Source: Phycisphaerales bacterium (lineage in GTDB: Bacteria > Planctomycetota > Phycisphaerae > Phycisphaerales > SM1A02). From it: a stretch of 6,439 bases of DNA. The DNA is taken from the NCBI GenBank assembly GCA_007135295.1, contig SLJD01000360.1, forward strand, positions 1 through 6,439, in the 5' to 3' direction. The notes under the pieces were generated by a model, which was not told where the DNA came from, did no database searches, and saw only the letters and a list, made by a program, of their open reading frames with translations. Shown piece after piece: positions 1 to 4,695 of this stretch. Position 1 is the first letter of the stretch; the number at the start of each line of letters is the position of its first letter. Both the position numbers and the translations under genes were made by a program.

Positions 1-337
1 CCTTGCGCTTGGACAACTGAATGATGCCGGTCGTGTCCTCGAGTTCCTCGAGAAGCACCTCGACTTCATCGCCGAGCTTGAGTTCGTCGTAGTTGTCGAA
101 CTCGCTCTTGTTGATCAGTCCCTCGGACTTCAGCCCGACTTCAACGACAACATCATCGCCGGCGAATCCGACGATTCGCCCCTTGAGGATCGTGCCGGGC
201 TTGAAGTTGCTGATATCCCCCTGGAGCAGACGGTCCATGTCGCCTTCCGCGACATCCTCCCCGAGCGCATCGCGAAGCAGGCTTGAAGCTTCGTCATCGA
301 CGACGCCCAGTTCGTCGAGCAGATTGTGGTCGACCAT
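1..337 (-). CDS. rpsA: 30S ribosomal protein S1, N-terminal part (cut by window edge)
   Basis: This is the first 112 codons of ribosomal protein S1, which binds mRNA at the 30S platform and helps start translation of weak or structured messages. Residues 1-43 form an acidic N-terminal segment. From about residue 45 an S1-type OB fold begins (FKPGTILKGRIVGF), continues through VVVEVGLKSEGLINKSEF, and ends with GDEVEVLLEELED and IIQLSKRK, the expected strand order of the first S1 repeat. The ATG is at 337; the reading frame is intact to base 1 and has no stop, so the gene continues outside. There is no strong Shine-Dalgarno sequence: only AGAAGAG, followed by the pyrimidine run TTTTTTCTTT directly before the ATG, as expected for an S1 message that recruits S1 itself. 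Other S1-domain proteins (PNPase, RNase E/G) are unlikely because the N-terminus and linker fit S1. Confidence 0.93.
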   Translation of the reverse strand, partial: MVDHNLLDELGVVDDEASSLLRDALGEDVAEGDMDRLLQGDISNFKPGTILKGRIVGFAGDDVVVEVGLKSEGLINKSEFDNYDELKLGDEVEVLLEELEDTTGIIQLSKRK

Positions 338-473
338 AAAGAAAAAACTCTTCTGCCGCCTCCGGTGGCGGCCTGTCAGTAACGGGTCCTGCTGCGAGGT
401 ATCGCCCCGATCACGCACCGGGGTCGAAAGCAGCCAGCGTGTAGTCTATCGCGCTGAATCAGCGTGGCGAAGT
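338..473 (-). promoter_or_regulatory. Long structured leader of rpsA mRNA, candidate autoregulatory region
   Basis: About 136 nt separate the predicted transcription start (near 473) from the S1 start codon. Three inverted repeats lie in it, in mRNA order: CGCTG/CAGCG at 464-452 with loop ATT; CCCCG/CGGGG at 423-405 with a 9-nt loop; and GCCGCC/GGCGGC at 372-355 with loop ACCGGA. The last overlaps the best Shine-Dalgarno-like string (GGAGG), but that lies 21 nt from the ATG, too far to act normally. The message then has AGAAGAG and a U-rich run to the ATG. In E. coli the rpsA leader is also a series of hairpins with GGA in loops, AU-rich linkers and a degenerate GAAG, and S1 represses its own translation there. 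The similarity of layout is seen; the function is inferred. Confidence 0.45.
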
Positions 474-480
474 GGAAACA

Positions 481-508
481 AGTATATCCACCATTTTCGA
501 TCCGTGAA
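481..508 (-). promoter_or_regulatory. Probable sigma-70-type promoter for rpsA
   Basis: On the minus strand a -10 hexamer TATACT (486-481; 5 of 6 to consensus) is preceded after 16 bases by TTCACG (508-503; 4 of 6 to TTGACA). It lies just past the stop codon of the upstream MFS gene (511-513). The predicted start is an A near 473. No terminator is visible between the MFS gene and this site, so some S1 mRNA may also come from read-through. Confidence 0.5.
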
Positions 509-510
509 AG

Positions 511-1881
511 TCACCCGGCCGCTCGGGTCGTCGGGTGGATCGGGTCATCCGACCGGTCAAGACGCCGGCCCATGACGACGAAACCGGTGGCGCCGATCGC
601 GGTAATGACCATGCAGACGGCGAAAACCCACCCGCCACTGCCGGGGGAAATGTTCTCAAACGCCTCGAAAATCGCTACCCCAAGGAACGGGGCGATCAGG
701 CCGCGCATCCCCGTCAGCGTCACGTGGGCGCCCATGTACTGCGACGCCTGCGCTTTCGTTGCGAAATCGTGGTGCCCGAGGTTCCACGCGAGATTGCCCC
801 CGCCCATCGCCACGCCCTTGAACAGCGCCGCGATCCAGAGCAGCCACACCTGTCCGAACAGCACCGCCACGAGCAGTAGGAGTTCGACAAAGACAAAATA
901 CCAGCTGTGCACGGCCCGGAACTGGATGATGTGCGTGCGGCTCATGAGGCGGGCCCACAGGCCGATGGTCATCGGCATGATGATCAGGGGAATGACCGAC
1001 GTGATGACGATGCCTTCCAGATTCCCGTAGCCGAACTGCTCACGCAGGATGATGACCAGCGGGGCCATCATCATCATGTTTCCAATGCCGAAGACATACT
1101 GGCAGGCAAGAAATCGCTCGTACCGCCGGTCCGTGCGCAGCAGGCGGATGATGGACAGGGGGTTCAGCGTCGGGCGATCCGCGATTTCGCCTTCAAGTTC
1201 CGCCTGCCGAAGCGCCCGGTGGCCGCGGACCCGCACCTGGCGGTAGATGCTCGTGCCGATCAGTCCGCTGACCGCAGCAATCGGAAACAGCACCCGGAAG
1301 GCGTGCTCGTGCAGGTCGAGAAACACGCCGATCACCAAAGCCGTCCCCGCCATCAGCATCGACTGGATGGTTGCGAGGTTCCCCGCGATTCGCGCGCGTT
1401 CCGACCGGCCGTAATTGGCCCGCCAGATCGTCGAGCGAAGCGTGATCGCCCCGGACCAGCAGATTCGCGAGCCGATGAACCCGACCATGACCATCACGAG
1501 GCCGATGCTGTTGATCGGGGCAAGCGCGACCATGGCGGTAAAGCAGATCGTGGCCAATTGAAGGCCGACGATGAATCGCACCTTGTGCCGGCCGTGGCTG
1601 AGCGATGCCCAGATGAAACTCGTCAGATTCGCGAACGCGGGAGCGCCGGACAGGGCGGCAACGGCGAGGTTCAGCCAGACCATCGGCACCGCGCCCTCGA
1701 AAGCGTTCTTGGCGAAGACGCTGACGAGACCGCCTTCCGTCGCGCCGAGCAGAACCGGCAGAAACAGTGTGGCGGCGAGTTCGCGACGGTAGTGCCCGCG
1801 CGCCAGCGGGGTCACGGAATGCGGGTGAAACGAGGCGGCCGCTCGGCGGGCGGTATCAATGGCGTGGTTGAGTGCTCGCAC
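511..1881 (-). CDS. MFS-type 12-helix membrane transporter
   Basis: This is a polytopic membrane protein of the major facilitator type. From the GTG at 1881 it has 456 residues and about 12 hydrophobic helices, at roughly 35-57, 65-89, 102-120, 125-142, 170-190, 195-216, 256-279, 289-312, 327-343, 345-366, 387-408 and 417-438. A charged central loop lies at 217-255. The loop after helix 2 (WASLSHGRHKVRF) resembles MFS motif A. A distinctive stretch NLAWNLGHHDF, then YMGAHVTLTGMRG, precedes helix 11; I associate this with MFS-like proteins of planctomycetes. The substrate cannot be told. The frame stays open up to a TTG at 1953, but that codon lies inside the loop of a strong terminator hairpin, so I place the start downstream. 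No ATG precedes helix 2; GTG 1881 and GTG 1815 are the candidates, neither with a good ribosome binding site. Stop TGA at 511-513. An unusual run of four methionine codons lies in helix 7. Confidence 0.82.
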   Translation of the reverse strand: MRALNHAIDTARRAAASFHPHSVTPLARGHYRRELAATLFLPVLLGATEGGLVSVFAKNAFEGAVPMVWLNLAVAALSGAPAFANLTSFIWASLSHGRHKVRFIVGLQLATICFTAMVALAPINSIGLVMVMVGFIGSRICWSGAITLRSTIWRANYGRSERARIAGNLATIQSMLMAGTALVIGVFLDLHEHAFRVLFPIAAVSGLIGTSIYRQVRVRGHRALRQAELEGEIADRPTLNPLSIIRLLRTDRRYERFLACQYVFGIGNMMMMAPLVIILREQFGYGNLEGIVITSVIPLIIMPMTIGLWARLMSRTHIIQFRAVHSWYFVFVELLLLVAVLFGQVWLLWIAALFKGVAMGGGNLAWNLGHHDFATKAQASQYMGAHVTLTGMRGLIAPFLGVAIFEAFENISPGSGGWVFAVCMVITAIGATGFVVMGRRLDRSDDPIHPTTRAAG

Positions 1882-1907
1882 GAGTCGAAACGGATCAGCG
1901 GAAGGCA

Positions 1908-1935
1908 AGCGTATGGCGGGTCCGCTGATTTTCAA
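1908..1935 (-). promoter_or_regulatory. Possible promoter of the MFS gene
   Basis: Immediately after the terminator the minus strand reads TTGAAA (1935-1930; 5 of 6 to the -35 consensus), then 16 bases, then TACGCT (1913-1908; 3 of 6 to the -10). The start point would be near 1901, about 20 nt before the GTG at 1881. The position just downstream of a terminator is where a promoter is needed, but the -10 match is poor. Confidence 0.25.
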
Positions 1936-1964
1936 ACGAAAACGCCCCTGCAACGGCAGGGGCG
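1934..1964 (-). terminator. Intrinsic terminator of the lipoprotein gene
   Basis: On the minus strand CGCCCCTGC (1964-1956) pairs perfectly with GCAGGGGCG (1951-1943) around a CGTT tetraloop, followed directly by TTTTCGTTT (1942-1934). This is a 9-bp GC-rich stem plus a U-rich tail. It lies 72 bases past the lipoprotein stop codon. The plus strand lacks a T run after the stem, so it works for minus-strand transcription only. Confidence 0.85.
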
Positions 1965-2036
1965 ATCAGGGGTCGACAACTCTCCCGGTCTCACACCGGT
2001 CAGTGCCGCAGTCCAAAACGCGGCGAAGGGTCGAAT

Positions 2037-2321
2037 TCAGCGCATCTTGCCGCTGGTGGCGATCGAACCGCCGGGCCGCAGGCGGCTGGGCCGGTCGGTG
2101 TACCAGAAGCGGCCGAGATCCTCCCAGAACATACGCCGGTTCTGATCCGCCGTCATGTGGTAGTTGCGACGGACATCCACCGGCCGCTCGGTCATCGTGC
2201 GCAGTTCCGGGCTGGGGTTCCTGAGAATGGCGTTGGTGCTCACGTCGGTGTGGTCCCGCTGGCACGCGGTCATGGCAAGCATCGTCAAGCCCAGCGACGC
2301 GGCAAACATCTTCGTCTTCAT
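2037..2321 (-). CDS. Small predicted lipoprotein, function unknown
   Basis: The protein has 94 residues. It begins with a basic MKTK, has a short hydrophobic core (MFAASLGLTMLAM), and Cys20 in the lipobox-like MTAC, so signal peptidase II processing to a lipid-anchored 75-residue mature protein is likely. Met at the -3 position is less usual than Leu. Gln follows the Cys, so there is no inner-membrane retention Asp by the E. coli rule. The mature part is polar and rich in Arg, with an aromatic patch at 64-74 (MFWEDLGRFWY) followed by TDRPSRLRP; I recall similar tails in hypothetical planctomycete proteins but know no function. The ATG at 2321 has GAGG (2334-2331) 9 bases upstream. The frame stays open farther upstream, but that extension has no signal peptide, crosses a clear promoter and looks non-coding. 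With its own promoter and terminator the gene is probably monocistronic. Confidence 0.82.
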   Translation of the reverse strand: MKTKMFAASLGLTMLAMTACQRDHTDVSTNAILRNPSPELRTMTERPVDVRRNYHMTADQNRRMFWEDLGRFWYTDRPSRLRPGGSIATSGKMR

Positions 2322-2375
2322 CTCGTCAAACCTCGAAAAGAGTCGTGGCGTGGGTTGTTTCCCGGAACCGGCCCT

Positions 2376-2390
2376 GGGCCGCAACGGCCC
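2376..2390 (-). other. Hairpin in the lipoprotein mRNA leader
   Basis: GGGCCG and CGGCCC form a perfect 6-bp stem around a 3-nt loop, within the roughly 100-nt leader between the predicted transcription start and the lipoprotein ATG. No U run follows, so it is not a terminator. It may stabilise the mRNA or be chance in GC-rich DNA. Confidence 0.25.
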
Positions 2391-2426
2391 GTCTCGACAA
2401 TCGGATGTCGCAGCAGTCAGACGCAA

Positions 2427-2455
2427 GGTGTAGCAGGTCGGCTCGATGCTGTCAA
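2427..2455 (-). promoter_or_regulatory. Promoter of the small lipoprotein gene
   Basis: The minus strand carries a perfect TTGACA (2455-2450), an exact 17-base spacer, and TACACC (2432-2427; 3 of 6, with the key T and A at the first two positions). The predicted start is near 2420, giving a leader of about 100 nt. The consensus -35 with ideal spacing in GC-rich DNA is the best promoter match in the window. Confidence 0.65.
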
Positions 2456-2616
2456 TTTTCCGGTCAGTCAATCCATCGATGCTGCCGCGGTGAATTCCTT
2501 CCTGCCCATCGTCGCTTTCGAAGGGGACGCCGACCCGGTTCCGGGGCCGAATGCCTGAACACCGGCGTAAGGATCGACCCGGCGCCCCGACGATCGTATC
2601 CTGTGGGCCGGACACA

Positions 2617-2854
2617 GTGACGGCGTTTGAACCCTTCGGGCTCGCTTTGCGTTGCGGGCACATTTGCTCGAGCCTAACAGAACCCCAGGGGATCGCCGAT
2701 CCGCGACGATGGCCATGCCTCCAATGAGTGGAAGGCCGGGATCGATGGAAGGCGAGCCCACCTTGACTTGGGGTTCGAGCAAATCCCGCGCGGCACGGCG
2801 GTTTGAGAGAGCCGCCGTGATCGCCGGCGAGCCGGAGGGTTCAAGCGCCGTCAC
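2617..2854. repeat. MITE-like element with 28/29-bp terminal inverted repeats
   Basis: The left arm (2617-2645) read on the minus strand and the right arm (2827-2854) on the plus strand are nearly identical: both read GCGAGCC, then a short variable G/A-rich part, then GGGTTCAA, then CGCCGTCAC, with about three differences. Inside lies a second inverted pair, ATTTGCTCGAGCC (2662-2674) against GGTTCGAGCAAAT (2772-2784), and shorter matches flank it (GCGGG; AACCCC). The order is the same in both halves, so the whole element is an imperfect palindrome with unequal spacers and a central part of about 95 bases. There is no transposase. I see no clear target-site duplication. The right arm overlaps the end of the HIT gene and includes its TGA. 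It could be a non-autonomous mobile repeat, or a structured RNA or regulatory region. Confidence 0.55.
2794..2819 (-). other. Strong hairpin downstream of the HIT gene
   Basis: CACGGCGG (2794-2801) and CCGCCGTG (2812-2819) form a perfect 8-bp stem with a 10-base loop, 31 bases past the HIT stop codon. No T run follows on either strand, so it is not a classical intrinsic terminator. It could protect the 3' end of the HIT mRNA or assist a factor-dependent stop. It is also the main insert distinguishing the right half of the inverted-repeat element from the left. A 10-bp perfect palindrome, TCGCCGGCGA, lies next to it at 2821-2830. Confidence 0.45.
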
Positions 2855-3408
2855 GCCTCCTCCGACTTGTCCGGCTGCTCGCTCAGGATCGCTTCCAGGG
2901 CCTCGCGATAGTCCGCGGCCATGGACTCGAGCGCATCGGGCATGACGCGCAGCGTCCCGACCACGCTGATGAAGTTCGTGTCGCCGCCCCAGCGCGGCAC
3001 GAGGTGCATATGCAGGTGCTCCGGAACGCCGGCCCCGGCGACGGCGCCCTGGTTGATGCCCATGTTGATGCCCTGCGGCCGAAGCGTGCGTTCGACCAGT
3101 TCGACGCCGAGTTCCACCAGGCTCCAGAACGCGGCCCGCTGGGCGGGGGTGTAGTCCATGAGGGTGGGCTTCGGCTCGCCGAGCGCGACGAGCAGGTGGC
3201 CGTTGGCGTAGGGATACCGGTTGAGCAGAATCATGCCCTGCTCATCGCGATGCACGACGTGGTGCTCGTGATCGAGCTCGGGGTGCGTCCAGTACGCTTC
3301 GAAGAAATTGCTCGGCTTGGGATCGGCCGCTCCGGTCTGCGCCTCTTTTCGCTTGAGCTCGCGGAGATAGGCCATTCGCCACGGCGCCCAGAGATTCTCG
3401 TGATGCAT
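2851..3408 (-). CDS. HIT-family protein, Ap4A phosphorylase/hydrolase-like
   Basis: This is a 185-residue cytosolic protein of the histidine triad superfamily. Members cleave nucleotide phosphates or dinucleoside polyphosphates through a covalent histidine-nucleotide intermediate. The triad His131-Leu-His133-Met-His135-Leu-Val lies in PEHLHMHLVPRWGGD; by family rule the middle His133 is the nucleophile. The N-terminal LWAPWRMAYL, the strand NRYPYANGHLLVAL (63-76) and the post-triad RWGGDTNFIS resemble the group that includes the mycobacterial Ap4A phosphorylase Rv2613c, so dinucleoside polyphosphate turnover is the best guess. The ATG at 3408 is chosen because family members begin close to LWAPWRM. 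There is no good Shine-Dalgarno sequence. The frame is open far upstream, but this extension overlaps the opposite-strand transferase gene and looks like its shadow. The TGA stop falls within the inverted-repeat element. Confidence 0.9.
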   Translation of the reverse strand: MHHENLWAPWRMAYLRELKRKEAQTGAADPKPSNFFEAYWTHPELDHEHHVVHRDEQGMILLNRYPYANGHLLVALGEPKPTLMDYTPAQRAAFWSLVELGVELVERTLRPQGINMGINQGAVAGAGVPEHLHMHLVPRWGGDTNFISVVGTLRVMPDALESMAADYREALEAILSEQPDKSEEA

Positions 3409-3414
3409 GGCGGC

Positions 3415-3420
3415 ATCGTA
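3415..3420 (-). promoter_or_regulatory. Candidate -10 box giving a leaderless HIT mRNA
   Basis: On the minus strand TACGAT (3420-3415) lies exactly at -12 to -7 from the A of the HIT start codon, with T, A, A and T at the four best-conserved -10 positions. Transcription would then begin at the ATG itself, consistent with the lack of a Shine-Dalgarno sequence. No good -35 box is seen. Confidence 0.35.
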
Positions 3421-3427
3421 ACCGGTC

Positions 3428-3452
3428 CCGGGCGGGCCGATCACCTGCCCGG
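3428..3452. promoter_or_regulatory. Dyad in the divergent HIT/transferase intergenic region
   Basis: CCGGGCGGG (3428-3436) and CCTGCCCGG (3444-3452) are 9-base arms with one mismatch around a 7-base centre. The dyad lies in the 61 bases between two divergent start codons, upstream of the candidate HIT -10 and 4 bases before the transferase GGAGG. It could be an operator acting on both genes. In the transferase mRNA it would be a 9-bp hairpin including one G-U pair, just before the ribosome binding site. GC-rich sequence makes chance dyads common. Confidence 0.3.
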
Positions 3453-3456
3453 CGGC

Positions 3457-3461
3457 GGAGG
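3457..3461 (+). promoter_or_regulatory. Ribosome binding site of the transferase gene
   Basis: GGAGG lies 8 bases before the ATG at 3470. It decides for this start over the second ATG at 3479. It is the strongest Shine-Dalgarno match in the window. Confidence 0.8.
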
Positions 3462-3469
3462 TCGTTACC

Positions 3470-4615
3470 ATGCCCGCCATGGTCTGGCTCGTCCTCGGAC
3501 TGATTGCCGTCGGCTTCGCGATCTCGTGGCCCATGTGCGAATGGGTGCGCCGGCTGGGAATGCGCTTCGGCGCAATGGATACCGCCGGGGCCGTCGGCCA
3601 TCGCAAGCAGTTACGCCCCGTGCCGAACCTCGGCGGCATCGGAATCTTCGTCGCGGTGGCGCTTCCGCTCGCCGCGGGCATCGCGCTGCTGGCGGCCATC
3701 GGCCCCGAGTTCTGGCAGCAATACCTGCCGCCGGTGGCCGAGCACCTCGATCGTGTCCACCAGACCTTGCCGGTCGTCGTCGCGCTGCTCGCCGGGATGA
3801 GCGTGCTGCACGTGATGGGCGTGATCGATGACCGCCAGCCGCTCGGGCCGTGGCTCAAACTCGCTGTGCAGGTCGGGATCGCGCTGGTGCTGGCGTGGCT
3901 GTTCGACGTGCGGATGCTGACCGTGTTCGATGACTGGCTCGGCCTCGGCCCGTGGCCGAGTATCGCGCTGACGGTGCTGTGGATCGTCGCGATCACCAAC
4001 GCGATCAACTTTCTTGACAACATGGACGGCCTGGCGGCGGGGGTCGCCGCGGTCGCCGCCACGTTCTTCATGATCGCGTGCCTGGTCAACGCGCAGTGGT
4101 TCATCGCCGCGACGCTGGCGCTGCTCATCGGCGCGCTGATCGGATTCCTGATGCTCAACTTCCCGCCGGCTCGGCTGTTCATGGGAGACGGCGGATCGCT
4201 CGTGGTGGGCTTTCTGCTGGCAGTGCTGACCGTGCGGACGACGTATTACGACGCGGGCGATCCGGAGTACGCGCTCGGCGGCGGTTGGTACGCGGTGTTC
4301 ATGCCGGTCATCGTGCTCGCCATCCCCCTGTATGACTTTCTCTCCGTAACGCTGATCCGCCTGAAACAGAAGCGCAGCCCGTTCGTCGGCGATCAGCAGC
4401 ATTTCTCGCACCGGCTCGTAGCCCGCGGCCTGTCCAAACGCGGGGCGGTCATCGTGATCTGGGCGGCGACGGCGGTGACCGGGGTGGGCGGCATATCGCT
4501 CGGCCAGCTTGCCGGCTGGCAGGCGGTGCTCGTCGCCGTGCAGACCGCGCTCGTGCTGCTCATGCTCGCGCTGCTCGAACACGCCTCACGCCGGGCAGCG
4601 AACGGGTCGCCGTAG
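3470..4615 (+). CDS. MraY/WecA-family polyprenyl-phosphate sugar-1-phosphate transferase
   Basis: This is a 381-residue integral membrane enzyme of the glycosyltransferase 4 family. It transfers a sugar-1-phosphate (commonly GlcNAc-1-P from UDP-GlcNAc) to undecaprenyl phosphate, the first step of many surface polysaccharides. Visible motifs in order: HRKQLRPVPNLGG (44-56), the substrate loop; GVIDDR (117-122) with the Mg-binding aspartates 120/121; NAINFLDNMDGLAAG (177-191) with Asp183 and Asp186; FMGDGGSLVVGF (237-248) with Asp240; and QQHFSHRLV (309-317), the late cytoplasmic His motif. About ten hydrophobic helices surround these. The HxxHRL motif and the absence of MraY-specific sequence favour the WecA/TagO branch over peptidoglycan MraY. 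Length is usual for that branch. A good ribosome binding site supports the ATG. An O-antigen ligase-like gene follows in the same direction after 80 bases. The donor sugar cannot be read from sequence alone. Confidence 0.92.
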   Translation: MPAMVWLVLGLIAVGFAISWPMCEWVRRLGMRFGAMDTAGAVGHRKQLRPVPNLGGIGIFVAVALPLAAGIALLAAIGPEFWQQYLPPVAEHLDRVHQTLPVVVALLAGMSVLHVMGVIDDRQPLGPWLKLAVQVGIALVLAWLFDVRMLTVFDDWLGLGPWPSIALTVLWIVAITNAINFLDNMDGLAAGVAAVAATFFMIACLVNAQWFIAATLALLIGALIGFLMLNFPPARLFMGDGGSLVVGFLLAVLTVRTTYYDAGDPEYALGGGWYAVFMPVIVLAIPLYDFLSVTLIRLKQKRSPFVGDQQHFSHRLVARGLSKRGAVIVIWAATAVTGVGGISLGQLAGWQAVLVAVQTALVLLMLALLEHASRRAANGSP

Positions 4616-4683
4616 ACTCCACACCGCCGGCGCGGAACCGCACGTTACTGCGCCGTGTCCCTCGCACGGGTCGAACAGCGGGC

Positions 4684-4689
4684 TACACT
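4684..4689 (+). promoter_or_regulatory. Candidate -10 box giving a leaderless O-antigen ligase-like mRNA
   Basis: TACACT lies exactly at -12 to -7 from the A of the ATG at 4696 and matches TATAAT at 4 of 6 positions. The next gene lacks a clear Shine-Dalgarno sequence, which fits a leaderless start. No convincing -35 is visible. The 80-base gap after the transferase gene also has a weak 5-bp hairpin at 4653-4669 with no T run. Confidence 0.3.
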
Positions 4690-4695
4690 GGCCGC

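Noticed and set aside
1066..1077. ATG triplet run encoding four Met in the MFS protein
   Set aside because: Only four units, in frame within a transmembrane helix; not long enough to be a variable microsatellite.
907..2145. A 412-codon plus-strand open frame antisense to the MFS gene
   Set aside because: It mirrors the third-position GC bias of the MFS gene, is very rich in Arg, Asp, His and Gln, has no domain, and runs through the terminator and into the lipoprotein gene.
2322..2663. N-terminal extension of the lipoprotein to 208 residues
   Set aside because: It would bury the signal peptide, crosses a consensus promoter, and has no domain.
2690..2702. 13-base odd palindrome GGATCGCCGATCC
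   Set aside because: Short, alone, and in GC-rich DNA; nothing nearby suggests an operator.
2766..2790. GGTTCGAGCAAATCC resembling a tRNA T-arm
   Set aside because: The bases on either side of TTCGAGC do not form the 5-bp T stem, and no acceptor, D or anticodon arms are found on either strand.
2468..2854. A 128-codon minus-strand frame across the inverted-repeat element (begins MTALEPSGS)
   Set aside because: It starts in the repeat arm and reads through both halves. Composition is unremarkable and no ribosome binding site is seen. It could be a chance frame of a dispersed repeat, so I did not call it as a gene, though a conserved frame among copies would change that.
3409..4182. N-terminal extension of the HIT protein to 443 residues
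   Set aside because: The extra part is low-complexity Ser/Thr/Pro/Ala and lies wholly antisense to the start region of the transferase gene; HIT relatives begin near LWAPWRM.
3611..4582. A 323-codon minus-strand open frame opposite the transferase gene
   Set aside because: Composition is typical of a GC-rich shadow (Arg/Asp/His/Gln). The plus strand carries all catalytic motifs of the transferase.
4653..4669. Hairpin CCGTG/CACGG between the transferase and ligase-like genes as a terminator
   Set aside because: Only 5 bp with a 7-base loop and no following T run.
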